Positions 43,001 through 52,112 of a stretch of 60,939 nt of DNA are shown one piece after another. Below the pieces are notes generated by a model, which saw only the letters and a program-made list of their open reading frames with translations, did no database searches and was not told where the DNA came from. Position 1 is the stretch's first letter. Every line of letters begins with the position of its first letter. Source of the DNA: Deinococcus radiopugnans ATCC 19172 (GTDB lineage Bacteria; Deinococcota; Deinococci; Deinococcales; Deinococcaceae); assembly GCF_006335125.1 (NCBI RefSeq), contig NZ_VDMO01000020.1, positions 1-60,939 of the forward strand, read 5' to 3'. Both the position numbers and the translations under genes were made by a program.

Positions 43001-43969
43001 TTACTCGCTGCGGTAGGTGGGCGTGATCAGCTGTTCGCGCCCGCCGAGTTCCAGCGTTTCGCCCACGCCCTGAGCGCCGACGCTGGGAATGCGGTAGGCG
43101 TCCGCCGCACCGTAATTGACCGCGTAGCCCATGTCCTGCAGGCTGCCCACGCTCATGCGCGACAGCGGGTTGAAGACGCCGCTGTTCAGGTAGCCGGTCA
43201 TCAGTTCGGTCTTGAAGGTGCTCTCGCGCCAGTGGCCGCCCGCCGTGCCGGGGCCGCCCTGGTTTTCCACCGGCACGCTGCTCAGGGTGCCGCCCACCGC
43301 GCGGTACTCGCGCAGGCCGTTACCGCCCTGATACGTGGGGTTGCTGCCGCCAATCCCGCTCACCAGCCCGAAGCGCTGCCACAGCGTCCCGATGCCCAGC
43401 GAGTGCCCCAGCTCATGCACGGCGATGTCGGCCAGCTGGCTGCTGAACTGGCCCAGATCGGCGGTGTCGAAGACCAGCGTGCTGTAGGTGGTCAGGCCGC
43501 TGGCGCTGCGAATGCTGCACGGCCCGCTCTGGGCCAGGATGCCGCCGGGGCCGTCGATGTCGGTGTTGCCGGTGAACACCAGCAGATCGTCGATGGTGCC
43601 CACGTAGGCTGCGTTGCTGCCGCACGATCCGGCGCGGATGTTGGCGCGGTAGCTGGGCAGCCCCTGGGTGATCACCTTCTCCCAGCGGGCGGCGGCGGTA
43701 CGCATGGCGTTCTGCACGCTGGCGCTGCTGCCCGGCGCGAACTTCAGCGTGATGTTGTAGCGCTCGGTGGCCTGCTCCTGAAGCGGGTTGCGCGTGAGCT
43801 GGGGATCAATGGGCAGATCGCTGACGTTGACCTGCGTGGAGGCTGGAGCCGCCGCGTCGCCTTGCAGGGCGGGTGTGGCCGCATTCTGTGAGCTGCCGCA
43901 CGAGGCCAGCACGGCGCTGAGGGTGAGGGTGGCGAGGGCGAGACCAAGAACCTTGCGGGGCTGAGCCAT
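43001..43969 (-). CDS. Leishmanolysin-like zinc metalloprotease, lipoprotein
   Basis: 322 residues. Lipobox LSAVLASC (Cys22) after a signal peptide; the mature part starts Ser/Ala-rich. The peptidase has His185-Glu186-His189 in VHELGHSLGIGTLW and a third metal ligand His246 in GGHWRESTFKTELMTGYLN, followed by the Met-turn-like PLSRMSVGSLQDMGYAVNY. That last block is characteristic of bacterial leishmanolysin (M8) relatives. Conserved Cys pairs (GSCGSN, GPCSIRS) suggest a disulfide. Probably anchored outside the membrane. GGAGG seven bases before ATG 43969 sets the start. Confidence 0.82.
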   Translation of the reverse strand: MAQPRKVLGLALATLTLSAVLASCGSSQNAATPALQGDAAAPASTQVNVSDLPIDPQLTRNPLQEQATERYNITLKFAPGSSASVQNAMRTAAARWEKVITQGLPSYRANIRAGSCGSNAAYVGTIDDLLVFTGNTDIDGPGGILAQSGPCSIRSASGLTTYSTLVFDTADLGQFSSQLADIAVHELGHSLGIGTLWQRFGLVSGIGGSNPTYQGGNGLREYRAVGGTLSSVPVENQGGPGTAGGHWRESTFKTELMTGYLNSGVFNPLSRMSVGSLQDMGYAVNYGAADAYRIPSVGAQGVGETLELGGREQLITPTYRSE

Positions 43970-44462
43970 GAAAGAACCTCCGGGGTGGGACTGACAGCGC
44001 CTGACCGCCTCGCACCACGCCAGCATTCCAGGCCGGTCTGGCTGGAAGGCCGGGGGGGGCCGGGGCACAGGTTGTGGCTGTTGGCGCCTACAGTATTTCG
44101 CCGCGCATGAAAAAACTGTAAAAGAATTCTCTTGGGCCGCCACAGGCCCATGTCCCGGCGAGGAAGTGGGGACTTTGTCGGCTGCAGCAGCGCATTCTCG
44201 GTTTTCCCGCTCTTACGGGGGCGGATCCCGCGGCCGGATTCCCCCGGCGGGGGCGGATGTGGCCCTGACTTTTGGTGTGGTACTCTCCGCGCAAGTTGAA
44301 ACGCACCGAAGTCCACTTCGTGACCGCGCGCCCTCAGGGCGACGGGCCGGGTGGCGGCGCCGTTTTGGCCTGGCCTGGGGCGGATCATGGCCTGAACACT
44401 GAAATCAAATCCTGTCTGGGGCTGCCGTGTGGCGGCCCCGCGCTCTTTTTGGGAGGTCCAAG
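43970..44462. other. 493-base divergent intergenic region with several GC hairpins
   Basis: It separates the leishmanolysin-like gene (minus) from the small HTH gene (plus). A possible minus-strand TACTGT box lies near 44090. A plus-strand extended -10-like TGTGGTACTCT lies near 44274-44285. A GC-rich palindromic stretch covers about 44214-44256. The terminator-like hairpin at 44418-44450 is listed separately. An ORF from GTG 44272 that ends inside the HTH start codon is not convincing. Confidence 0.4.
44418..44450 (+). terminator. Terminator-like hairpin abutting the HTH gene ribosome site
   Basis: GGGGCTGCC (44418-44426) pairs with GGCGGCCCC (44431-44439), one G-T wobble, four-base loop, then GCGCTCTTTTT. 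The T tract ends directly at the Shine-Dalgarno GGGAGG (44451-44456). No plus-strand gene lies upstream for it to terminate, so it may attenuate the HTH gene. Confidence 0.6.
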
Positions 44463-44666
44463 ATGACCCTTTCAGACCAGTTCCAAAGCCTGCCCATGCT
44501 CCTGAAGGTCAGCCAGGTGGCCGACTTCACCGGCACCCACGAACGCACCGTCCGCCGCTGGATCAGAGACGGCCGTCTGGGCGCCGTCGAACATCCCAGT
44601 GGTCTGCGCGTGCCGCGCCGCGCCCTGTGGCGCTTCCTGGGCCTGGACCTGGCGCTGAGCGCGTAA
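44463..44666 (+). CDS. Small helix-turn-helix (excisionase/MerR-like) DNA-binding protein
   Basis: 67 residues. A single MerR-type HTH_17 domain: LLKVSQVADFTGTHERTVRRWIRDGRLGAVEHPSGLRVPRRALWRFL. Such proteins bind DNA as excisionases or simple regulators; there is no effector domain and no integrase nearby, so a chromosomal regulator is more likely. ATG 44463 is set by GGGAGG seven bases upstream. A terminator-like hairpin lies immediately before that site. A TPR-like protein gene follows 28 bases downstream. Confidence 0.75.
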   Translation: MTLSDQFQSLPMLLKVSQVADFTGTHERTVRRWIRDGRLGAVEHPSGLRVPRRALWRFLGLDLALSA

Positions 44667-44694
44667 CGCCCCGGCAGGCTATGCTGCCGCTGCG

Positions 44695-45420
44695 ATGGCC
44701 CAGGCACCCCCCGAACTGAGCGCGGCTCTGGAACGCGGCGAACCCGCATCCTTCTACTCTCCCCTGCTTCCACCAGACCCCACCGAGGCGGCGCGGCTGG
44801 CCCTGTTCCTGGGCCGCCCCCGCCTCGCGGTGCTGTGGGCCGGGGCAGACCCGCTGACGCATGCGGCGGCCCTGTTGCGCCTGGGTGAATCGGATCAAGC
44901 GCTGCACGTTCTGCGTCCGCTGCCGGATACCGCCCGGCCCGCCGCTCTGCGTGCCCGCGCCCGCTGGCAACAGGGGGACGCGCGGGCGGAGGCCGAAACC
45001 ACGCACGCCCTGGCCCTGGCCCGTCAGGAGGGCGATGTGGGGGCTGTAATCGCCGCCGCCACCCTGCGCGGCGAGCAGCTGTTGCCCCAGCCGCATGCTG
45101 CCCTGCGCGCCCTGGCCGAGGGCCTGAAGGTCTGCGAGGCCACCGGGCAGCCCAGCGACGCGCACCTGCTGGCGGTGCTGGCCCACGCGCAGCTGCGGCT
45201 GGGCGGGGCGAAGGGTGGGCGGACGGCGGAAAAAGCCCTGGAACGCAGCCTGCCGCGCAGCCCGGCCCGCGTGCTGGCATTGCTGGCGCTGGCGAGGACG
45301 GCAGAAGCCATTGCTGAGGCGGCAGACGGGGAGCTGGCAGCGGTGTGGTGGCGGGACTTTAATCCAGACCAGACTCGCGCCACGCCTGAGCAAACGGCAG
45401 GTAGGGCGGCGGGCGAATAA
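44695..45420 (+). CDS. Hypothetical alanine-rich helical (TPR-like) protein
   Basis: 241 residues, almost all amphipathic helices rich in Ala, Leu and Arg. Repeating pairs of about 34 residues (LAVLWAGADPLTHAAALLRLGESDQALHVL; ALRARARWQQGDARAEAETTHALALARQEGD; LLAVLAHAQLRLGGAKGGRTAEKALERSL) suggest a TPR-like solenoid for protein binding. No signal peptide. The last 62 bases overlap the end of the convergent phosphotransferase gene. TATGCT lies nine bases before the ATG. Confidence 0.6.
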   Translation: MAQAPPELSAALERGEPASFYSPLLPPDPTEAARLALFLGRPRLAVLWAGADPLTHAAALLRLGESDQALHVLRPLPDTARPAALRARARWQQGDARAEAETTHALALARQEGDVGAVIAAATLRGEQLLPQPHAALRALAEGLKVCEATGQPSDAHLLAVLAHAQLRLGGAKGGRTAEKALERSLPRSPARVLALLALARTAEAIAEAADGELAAVWWRDFNPDQTRATPEQTAGRAAGE

Positions 45421-46285
45421 AGACCTTGGGGCCGGGATTGTGTTCGAGGTACACGCTCTCGAAGACCCAGACATTGCCCTCCTGCAACTGCGCGTACAGA
45501 CGAACGCCGTCCAGCAGTTCCGCCGCACCCAGCGGGAGAACGTGACGGTAGCCGACCAGAAAAGCCCGCGAGAGGGCCGGATGCAGGCGCAGGCTGTAGT
45601 CCAGCACACGCGCCACCTCCCACGCACGCGGGGCCAGGCGACACAGTTCCCAGTCGATCACGGCCACCGGCTGACCGTCCTCGAAAAAGACGTTGCCATC
45701 GTGAAAATCGCCGTGCAGGAAGCGGAATGGAAAGGCAGAGGCGAACGCGGGCTGGGGCGAGCTTCGCAGCAGGGCCAGCCGTTGCCGCGTGCGCTCCAGC
45801 GCCCAGCCGTCGGCCTCGTCAGGATGGGGCAGCTTCAGGATGGCCTGCTCGATGCGCTCCAGGCGTTCCCGCGTTCCACCCCCTCTGGACGTGCCGACGC
45901 GCGGCACCTCGAAGGCCACCGTCTGCGGCAACCGGGCGTGCAGGTCAGCCAGAAAACCACCCAGGCGCTCCACGTCCAACGCCGTCAACGCCTCGCGGGC
46001 AATGACCGCGCCGGGCGCCCGCTCGAACAGCGCTGCCCACGCGCAGCCGAGCTGGCCGATGGTGCCTCCATTTTTCAAGGGCACCGGGCGCGGCGTCGAA
46101 CTCCCGGCAGCCAGCGCGGCGGCAATCACGGCATGTTCGCGCTCTATGCTCAGGCGCTGGGCCTCGCGGTACACCCGCAGGTGAAAGCAGCCCGCCTGCG
46201 CCTCGACGCGGTGCGCCCCGTTGATGCTTCCACCGCCCAGCGGGGTAACCGCACTGACTGCGCCCACGTTCCACTGGCGGGCCAC
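45359..46285 (-). CDS. Aminoglycoside phosphotransferase (APH)-fold kinase
   Basis: 308 residues. APH/choline-kinase fold: VTPLGGGSINGAHRV (nucleotide loop), HLRVYREAQRLSIEREHAVIAA, catalytic FRFLHGDFHDGNVFF (HGDxxxxN) and metal AVIDWELCRLAPRAWEVARVLDY. The substrate may be homoserine, an amino sugar, choline or a secondary metabolite. It follows the P450 gene with eight bases between, so modification of the P450 product is possible (inference). The GTG at 46285 just after GGGAGGGA is preferred; GTG 46267 is an alternative. Confidence 0.78.
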   Translation of the reverse strand: MARQWNVGAVSAVTPLGGGSINGAHRVEAQAGCFHLRVYREAQRLSIEREHAVIAAALAAGSSTPRPVPLKNGGTIGQLGCAWAALFERAPGAVIAREALTALDVERLGGFLADLHARLPQTVAFEVPRVGTSRGGGTRERLERIEQAILKLPHPDEADGWALERTRQRLALLRSSPQPAFASAFPFRFLHGDFHDGNVFFEDGQPVAVIDWELCRLAPRAWEVARVLDYSLRLHPALSRAFLVGYRHVLPLGAAELLDGVRLYAQLQEGNVWVFESVYLEHNPGPKVFIRPPPYLPFAQAWRESGLD

Positions 46286-46293
46286 TCCCTCCC

Positions 46294-47547
46294 TCAACCG
46301 TTCACCACGTCCAGCCGCGCCAGCCCACGAATGACGAAGCCGCCGGTGTACTGGCCCGGCTCGTCGGCATGCTTGAGGCGCAAGTCTGGCAGCGCGCGGC
46401 ACAGCGCCCGCAGGCTCAGGGCCAGTTCCAGCCGGGCCAGCGGCGCGCCCAGGCAGTAGTGGATGCCCAGCCCGAAGGTCAGGTGCGGGTTGGGATCGCG
46501 GTTCAGGTTCAGGGCGCCGGGCACGTCGAATTTGCGCGGGTCGCGGTTGCCGCTGGCATACAGGAGCGACACCCGGTCTCCGGGCTTCAGGGCCGCGCCG
46601 TGCAACTCCATGCTTTCCAGCGCAATCCGCTCGAACATCGGCAGCGGCGTGTCGAAGCGCAACAGTTCCTCGGCAGCGCGGCGGAACAGGGGCAGGCTGT
46701 CCTCGCGCGGGGCCGCCGCCACCAGCGCGTCCCAGTGCTCGCGTTGCCTGAGAAGGGCCAGCACCCCCGCCGCCAATCCGTTGACGCTGGCCTCGTGCCC
46801 GGCGTTGAGCAGCAGAATGCAGGTGTCGATCAGCTCCTGCTCGCTGAGCCTGTCACCGTCTTGCTCGGCCCCCACGAGGGCGGTGATCAGGTCATCCTGC
46901 GGCTGGCGCCGGCGCTGCCCGCTCAGCTCACGCAGCAGGGCGCTGAAGTCCAGCACGGCGCGTTCGGCCTCGGCCTGCGCCAGTGAATCGGCGCTGGGCT
47001 CGTACAGCCGCACGATGGCGGCCGACCACGGGCGCAGCAGGGCGCGGTCTGTTGGCGGCACGCCCAGCAGTTCGGCGATCACCGTGACCGGCAGCGGCTC
47101 GGCGTAGTCGGCCACCAGATCAAAGGCTCCAGCCTCGCCCAGCCCGCGCAACTGCCCGGCCAGAATCGCTTCGATACGCTTCTGCAGGCCTTCCACCCGG
47201 CGCGGCGTGAAGGCCAACCCCACCAATGAGCGCAACCGGGTGTGCTTGGGCGGTTCACTGTCCAGCAGGTGGTTGCCGTTGAAGGCGTCGAAATGCTGCT
47301 GCGCGGGATCGGGCGGCGGCCAGCCCAGCTCGTCGCGCGAGTAGCGGTGCAGGGCGCTGCGCCCGAAGCGTTTGTCACGCAGCACCGCACTGATGTCGGC
47401 GTAGCGGGTCAGCACCACCCGGTTCATGCCGGGATCAAAGAACACGGGCGTCGTCTCGCGCAACTCGGCCAGCAGCGGATAGGGGTTCTGGACGAACGCC
47501 GGGTCCGTGACGGGCAGGCGGAACACCGGCAGATTCGGGGGCGACAT
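46294..47547 (-). CDS. Cytochrome P450
   Basis: 417 residues, soluble bacterial type. The heme loop FGLGIHYCLGAP has the axial Cys365, the K-helix has EELLRF (ExxR) and the I-helix reads LLNAGHEAS. The usual oxygen-activating Thr of AGxET is Ala here, as in the EryF-type P450s that use substrate-assisted proton delivery. No ferredoxin gene is adjacent. Its ATG shares one base with the divIVA stop (TGATG), so it is translated in the same operon as divIVA and yggS. The substrate is unknown. Confidence 0.88.
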   Translation of the reverse strand: MSPPNLPVFRLPVTDPAFVQNPYPLLAELRETTPVFFDPGMNRVVLTRYADISAVLRDKRFGRSALHRYSRDELGWPPPDPAQQHFDAFNGNHLLDSEPPKHTRLRSLVGLAFTPRRVEGLQKRIEAILAGQLRGLGEAGAFDLVADYAEPLPVTVIAELLGVPPTDRALLRPWSAAIVRLYEPSADSLAQAEAERAVLDFSALLRELSGQRRRQPQDDLITALVGAEQDGDRLSEQELIDTCILLLNAGHEASVNGLAAGVLALLRQREHWDALVAAAPREDSLPLFRRAAEELLRFDTPLPMFERIALESMELHGAALKPGDRVSLLYASGNRDPRKFDVPGALNLNRDPNPHLTFGLGIHYCLGAPLARLELALSLRALCRALPDLRLKHADEPGQYTGGFVIRGLARLDVVNG

Positions 47548-48419
47548 CACAGGAACTGGTGGTTTTCGAGCAGGTCCGTGTCCTTCTCGCCGTCCTGCTC
47601 GGGGGCGGCGTCCCCCGCGTCGGGCAGTTCCCGCGTCTGTGCCTGGGTCTGCGCCCGGCCTCCACCCTTGAGATGCTGGCTCGGCAGCCCGGAAACCGGC
47701 AGGGGCATGTCCTCGGGCAGCACGTGGCGGGCCGAGAGATCGGAAAACGAGGTCATCAGGGCGCGGTAGCCGCTCAGAAACTGCACGTACTCCTGACGCG
47801 CCCCGGCCAGACGCGAGGTCAGTTCGGTGTGGCGCTCGTTGAACTCGCGTTCCAGCGCGTTGATGCGCTCGGTCTGCACGCGCTCGCGCTCCAGCAGCAG
47901 CTGGTGGTGGTCACGCTCCAGATCGGCGAAGCGGGCGTGGAAGGTGGCCTCCAGCGCGGTCATGCGCGCGCCGTGCTGGGCCTCGAATTCCACGTTGCGG
48001 GCCTGGGCCTCGCGCAGCATGCTCTCGCCCTGGGCGGTGGCATGGGCCACGATCAGCTCGCTTTCCTTCGTGGCGTTCTGACGCAGGTCATGCGACATCT
48101 TCTCGGCGGCCACCACGGCGCGGCGGATCTCGTCCTGCGAGGCTTTCAGTTCCTCCAGCTCGCGTTCCAGCCGGGTGCGCGTCTCACGGGCACGCAGCTG
48201 CTCGCCCAGCAGCGCCTCAAGTTCGTCGGACACCTGGGCCAGAAAGGCGCGCACGCTGTCGCGGCGGTACCCGCCAAAACGGCCGGGAAATTCCTGGTGG
48301 CGGATGTCCAGAGGCGTCAGGCGGTTGGAATCCCGGCGGGCGGTGGTGCCGGGGGTCAGTTCGGAAGCCCGTTCGGGGCTCAGGTCAACTCGGGTCAGGT
48401 CAGTCATGGGCTCAGTCAT
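47547..48419 (-). CDS. divIVA: DivIVA-domain protein
   Basis: 290 residues. A disordered 35-residue N-terminus precedes the DivIVA membrane-binding segment [39 protein letters not shown] long coiled coil follows (about 70-235, heptads rich in Glu, Arg and Leu), then a Pro/Gly tail. It should bind curved membrane at division sites or poles and recruit division or wall enzymes. The ATG overlaps the yggS stop (ATGA); yggS-divIVA linkage is common in Gram-positive division clusters. Confidence 0.88.
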   Translation of the reverse strand: MTEPMTDLTRVDLSPERASELTPGTTARRDSNRLTPLDIRHQEFPGRFGGYRRDSVRAFLAQVSDELEALLGEQLRARETRTRLERELEELKASQDEIRRAVVAAEKMSHDLRQNATKESELIVAHATAQGESMLREAQARNVEFEAQHGARMTALEATFHARFADLERDHHQLLLERERVQTERINALEREFNERHTELTSRLAGARQEYVQFLSGYRALMTSFSDLSARHVLPEDMPLPVSGLPSQHLKGGGRAQTQAQTRELPDAGDAAPEQDGEKDTDLLENHQFL

Positions 48420-49069
48420 TGAAACAGGCTCCTTCCCACCCGCACCAGGGTGGCTCCGGCACGCACGGCCAGCGGATAGTCGCCGCTCATGCCCATGCTC
48501 AGTTCGCTCAGGCCCAGATCGTGGGCACGCCGCGCGGTGTCGGTGAAGAGCCGCAGGATACGGCTTTCGGCCTCGGCCTGCGCCACGTCCGCGCCGAAGT
48601 CCGGGGCCATGACCATCAGGCCGCGCACACTCAGGCCCGTTTCACGCACCTCGCGCAGGGTCTGGGCCAGTTCGTCCGTCGGGACGCCGTGCTTCTGTTC
48701 CTCGCCGTTGTGCAGTTGCAGCAGCAGGTCCGGGGCGTGGCCCCACTTCCCCGCCGCCTCCGCGATGGCCTGGGCCTGCCACGCCGCCTCAATGGCATGC
48801 ACGAGGGTCACCGGGCGCAGGTACTTGATCTTGTTGCGTTGCAGCGGGCCAATGTAGTGCCATTCCCAGTCCGGGCGCTCGGCGGCCTTGTCGCGCAGTT
48901 CCTGGGCGCGGCCCTCGCCCAAGGGAAAGGTGCCGTGGGCCAGGACGCAGCGCTCGATGCTGTCCAGGGTCTGCCCCTTGGTCACGGCCACCAGTTGTGC
49001 GCTGCCTGACTCGCGCCCGGCCTCCTGCTCCAGCGCCCGCAGGTGGGCCACCACGTCCGGCAGGCTCAT
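48416..49069 (-). CDS. yggS: YggS/PROSC-family PLP-binding protein
   Basis: 217 residues. PLP homeostasis protein with a TIM-barrel fold: Lys31 in LVAVTKGQ binds PLP, then [46 protein letters not shown] and [22 protein letters not shown]. There is no enzyme activity known; it buffers PLP and affects amino acid metabolism. It is the first gene of the overlapping yggS-divIVA-P450-APH run. A five-codon ORF (ATG 49083) overlaps its start. Confidence 0.92.
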   Translation of the reverse strand: MSLPDVVAHLRALEQEAGRESGSAQLVAVTKGQTLDSIERCVLAHGTFPLGEGRAQELRDKAAERPDWEWHYIGPLQRNKIKYLRPVTLVHAIEAAWQAQAIAEAAGKWGHAPDLLLQLHNGEEQKHGVPTDELAQTLREVRETGLSVRGLMVMAPDFGADVAQAEAESRILRLFTDTARRAHDLGLSELSMGMSGDYPLAVRAGATLVRVGRSLFQ

Positions 49070-49424
49070 GCGGTGGCCCCCATGCTGAACAACCCGGCCC
49101 TGAACAACCCGGCGCCCGTGGAACAGCAGCGCTCTACACCCGGCGCAGCCGCGCGAACCATTTGAATCCAGGACATCCCCCCATTCTGGCCCACCCCGGC
49201 GGGGGGCTCAAGAGCCAGTCTGCCGGCCCAGGCCCGCCGCCAGGACAGGCCTGGGCGAACAGATGGACCGCGGCGCACCCGATCTTCACCCTTCTCAGGG
49301 GGCGAACGGCAACTGTGGACGCAGTGATCGCCCCATCCGGCCCTCAACCCTGCCCTGCCCGCGCCCCGCTGCGGGCATTTGCGCGGTCAGGGCGAGTTCA
49401 GAGATGTGCGAAACTAGGAGAAGA
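49070..49424. other. 355-base intergenic region between yggS and bamA
   Basis: It holds two copies of CTGAACAACCCGGC (49085-49098 and 49100-49113) next to the yggS start, and a minus-strand five-codon ORF (ATG 49083, MGATA) whose stop overlaps the yggS ATG. The remainder, up to the bamA ribosome site, is GC-rich without a recognised gene or clear promoter. Confidence 0.4.
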
Positions 49425-52037
49425 ATGCGACACCCCCTAACGCTCGCCGTGACCGTCGTTCTGGCCGCGCCCGCCGTGGCCCAGACCGCCGGCACCGTTC
49501 AAGACATCACCGTGGCCGGAACCAGCGATCTGCTGGCGAACTTCCTCAAGGCCACCCTCAGCGTCCAGCCGGGCGCGCCGCTGTCCAGCGTCAACCTGCG
49601 CGCCGTCGAGCAGGAAGTGGTGGCCACCGGGTACTTCAAGAGTGCCGTGGCCGAACTGCGCACCGTGGCCGGCAAGGACACCCTGAACGTCACCGTGGTG
49701 CCCAACCCCACCATCGCGGCGGTGGAGGCCAGTGGCCTGACCTTCCTGGAGCCCGACGCCTTCAAGAAGTCGATTGGCGAGTTGCTGAACATCGCCCCCG
49801 GCGCCACGCTGAACACCCAGCGCATCGATCAGGCCAAGGAAGCCCTGGCCCAGAACTATCAGGCCGAGGGCTACCCCTTCGCGCCCAGCATCAGCGCCGA
49901 GACCAAGGCGGGCGCGGACGGCAACGTCACCGTGACCTTTGTCGTCGACGAGACGGCGCCGATCAAGCGCGTGGAGGTCAGCGGCGTGACCCTGTTGCCC
50001 ACCGCCACCGTGACCAACATCTTCAAGCCGCTGTACGACGCCCGCAAGTTCACGCCGGACCTGTACTACGGCGCGGTGCAGCAGCTGCAGATGGCCTTTG
50101 ACGACGCCGGATACCTGCAGGCCGGGGTGGACGTCCGCAACAGCACGCTGGCCGACGGGGTACTGAAGGTGGCGGTGATCGAGGGCAAGGTCGCCGCCGT
50201 GGACCTGAGCAACCTGGACAACCCCAAGGTGACGCTGCAGACCGCCGCCGGCAAGCCGGTGACCCTGGCCAGCCTGCAGGCCGACGTGCGGACCCTGGCC
50301 AACCAGACCGGCAAGCCGGTGGGCTTCGCGCTGCAGCCCAACCCCGAGAATCCGGGCGAGGTCACCGTGCTGTTCGGCGCGTCGGACGTGGCGTCCGGTC
50401 CGGTCAAGACCATTGCCATCACCGGCAATACCCTGGTGCCCACCGCCCTGCTTCAGGCGGCGGTCAAGACCAAGACGGGCGACATCTACAGCCCGCAACT
50501 GGCGCAGGACGACTTCCTGGCGCTGCGCGACGTGTACCGCAAGGCCGGCTACGAGATCAGCACCCGCGACGCGGTGACCTTCAAGGACGGCGCGCTGAAC
50601 TTCAACATCCGCGAGGTCCGGCTGGTGGGCTACGAACTGGCGTGGCAGGGCGAGCACCGCACCAAGGACCGCGTGATCCTGCGCGAGTTGCCCGAACCCG
50701 GCAGCGCCTTCAACCGCGAGACCCTCAGCGCCGCGCTGGGCCGCATCAGCCGCCTGGGCTTCGTGAGCGTGACCACCGAGTCGGTGCGCAGCGATCCCCA
50801 GAACCCTGAAAACGTGACCTACGTGCTGGGCATTGCCGAAAAGGCCAAGGGCATTCCGGTCAGCCTGGGCCTCACCTACGACAGCTTCGCGGGCGGCTTC
50901 AGCGGCGACGCGGCCTATACCAACCCCAACACCTTCGGGCTGGGCCACAGCTTCACCGTCGGCATCGGCGCGCAGCAGAACGACGCCGGGCAGAACTTCA
51001 GCGGCAACGTCAGCTACACCATTCCCTGGCTGGACCTGAAGTTCCTGGACTTCCAGAAGAACCGCACCAGCGTGTCGTTCGGCGTGGGCAGCACGGTCAG
51101 CGGCAACAATGCGGTGTTTACCCGGCCCACCGACTCGCCGGAAACCACCGGCGCCCCGGCCAACACCGACACCGGCTACGACTACACGGTCCGCAGCACC
51201 GGCTTCAGCGTCAACACCGGGCGCAACCTGACCCGGTACCTGTACGCCAACGTGGGCGTGGGCGTCAGCTACAAGACCTACTACCTGGAAGCCCTGAAGG
51301 AAGGGGAAAAAGGCACCGCCGAGATTCCAGGCAAGGACGGCCAACCCGCCACGACCTACACCTTCGACGCCAAGAAGGCCGAGAGCCTGCTGCCCCAGGC
51401 TGGGGTCACCACCCGCGTCAGCGGCAACCTGAACTACGACAGCACCACCAACCCCGAATTCCCCGACAGCGGCTTCCGCGCCAATCTGGACGCCGGGTAC
51501 AACTTCGGGCGGCAGGGCGAGACCCCGCTGCGCTGGAGCGACATCGAGGCGGGCGGCAGCACGTACTACGGCTTCGGGCGCACCATCGAGAAGGACCTGG
51601 GCCTGCAGACCAAGCAGCAGGTCTTCGCGGTGCGGGCCAACGCGGGCACCATCCTGAACCAGGACAGCGCGCCGGGCGGCACCGGCTTCGCCGTCGGCGG
51701 GGGCAGCACACCCCAGGCCTCGCGGCAGATTCGCGGCCTGTCCGACGGCTCGCTGTTCGGCATCAACTACTTCACCACCAGCGCCGAGTACCGCTTCGAC
51801 TTCGGCCTCAAGGCGGGCATCGCGCAGGGCCTGTACGGTGTGGCCTTCGCGGACGCGGGCAGCGCCTGGGGCACCAAGGAAAACCCCAACTTCAACCTGA
51901 AGTACGGCGTGGGCGCGGGCGTGCAGCTCAACCTGGGCATCGGCGGGGCGCTGCTGCCCAGCCTACGCTTCGACTATGGCTACAGCCCCCAGGACGCGGG
52001 CGGCAAGTTCTACTTCCGCATCGGCAACTTCTTCTGA
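49425..52037 (+). CDS. bamA: BamA/Omp85-family outer membrane protein
   Basis: 870 residues. A signal peptide ([19 protein letters not shown]) is followed by several POTRA-like repeats (about 22-480; [43 protein letters not shown] mark repeat starts). The C-terminal beta barrel (about 500-870) contains [39 protein letters not shown] (the VRGF-like loop, here IRGL) and ends in aromatic FYFRIGNFF, the outer membrane insertion signature. It should assemble outer membrane barrels, consistent with a diderm Deinococcus envelope. TAGGAG six bases before ATG 49425 is the ribosome site. Confidence 0.9.
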   Translation: MRHPLTLAVTVVLAAPAVAQTAGTVQDITVAGTSDLLANFLKATLSVQPGAPLSSVNLRAVEQEVVATGYFKSAVAELRTVAGKDTLNVTVVPNPTIAAVEASGLTFLEPDAFKKSIGELLNIAPGATLNTQRIDQAKEALAQNYQAEGYPFAPSISAETKAGADGNVTVTFVVDETAPIKRVEVSGVTLLPTATVTNIFKPLYDARKFTPDLYYGAVQQLQMAFDDAGYLQAGVDVRNSTLADGVLKVAVIEGKVAAVDLSNLDNPKVTLQTAAGKPVTLASLQADVRTLANQTGKPVGFALQPNPENPGEVTVLFGASDVASGPVKTIAITGNTLVPTALLQAAVKTKTGDIYSPQLAQDDFLALRDVYRKAGYEISTRDAVTFKDGALNFNIREVRLVGYELAWQGEHRTKDRVILRELPEPGSAFNRETLSAALGRISRLGFVSVTTESVRSDPQNPENVTYVLGIAEKAKGIPVSLGLTYDSFAGGFSGDAAYTNPNTFGLGHSFTVGIGAQQNDAGQNFSGNVSYTIPWLDLKFLDFQKNRTSVSFGVGSTVSGNNAVFTRPTDSPETTGAPANTDTGYDYTVRSTGFSVNTGRNLTRYLYANVGVGVSYKTYYLEALKEGEKGTAEIPGKDGQPATTYTFDAKKAESLLPQAGVTTRVSGNLNYDSTTNPEFPDSGFRANLDAGYNFGRQGETPLRWSDIEAGGSTYYGFGRTIEKDLGLQTKQQVFAVRANAGTILNQDSAPGGTGFAVGGGSTPQASRQIRGLSDGSLFGINYFTTSAEYRFDFGLKAGIAQGLYGVAFADAGSAWGTKENPNFNLKYGVGAGVQLNLGIGGALLPSLRFDYGYSPQDAGGKFYFRIGNFF

Positions 52038-52059
52038 AGTAGGCCGGGGCAGATGAAGG

Positions 52060-52095
52060 AGGCGCGCATCCCGTATGGGGATGCGCGCCTCTCTT
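52060..52095 (+). terminator. Terminator between bamA and the ABC exporter
   Basis: AGGCGCGCATCCC (52060-52072) pairs perfectly with GGGATGCGCGCCT (52078-52090), a five-base loop, tail CTCTTCC. It lies 22 bases after bamA and could also serve the convergent ABC gene. Confidence 0.75.
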
Positions 52096-52112
52096 CCTCC
52101 CGCTGTGACCGT

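Noticed and set aside
44272..44466. 64-residue ORF ending inside the HTH gene start codon
   Set aside because: It begins at a GTG inside a promoter-like sequence, is Gly/Pro-rich and reads through the terminator hairpin. The overlap with the HTH start is likely chance.
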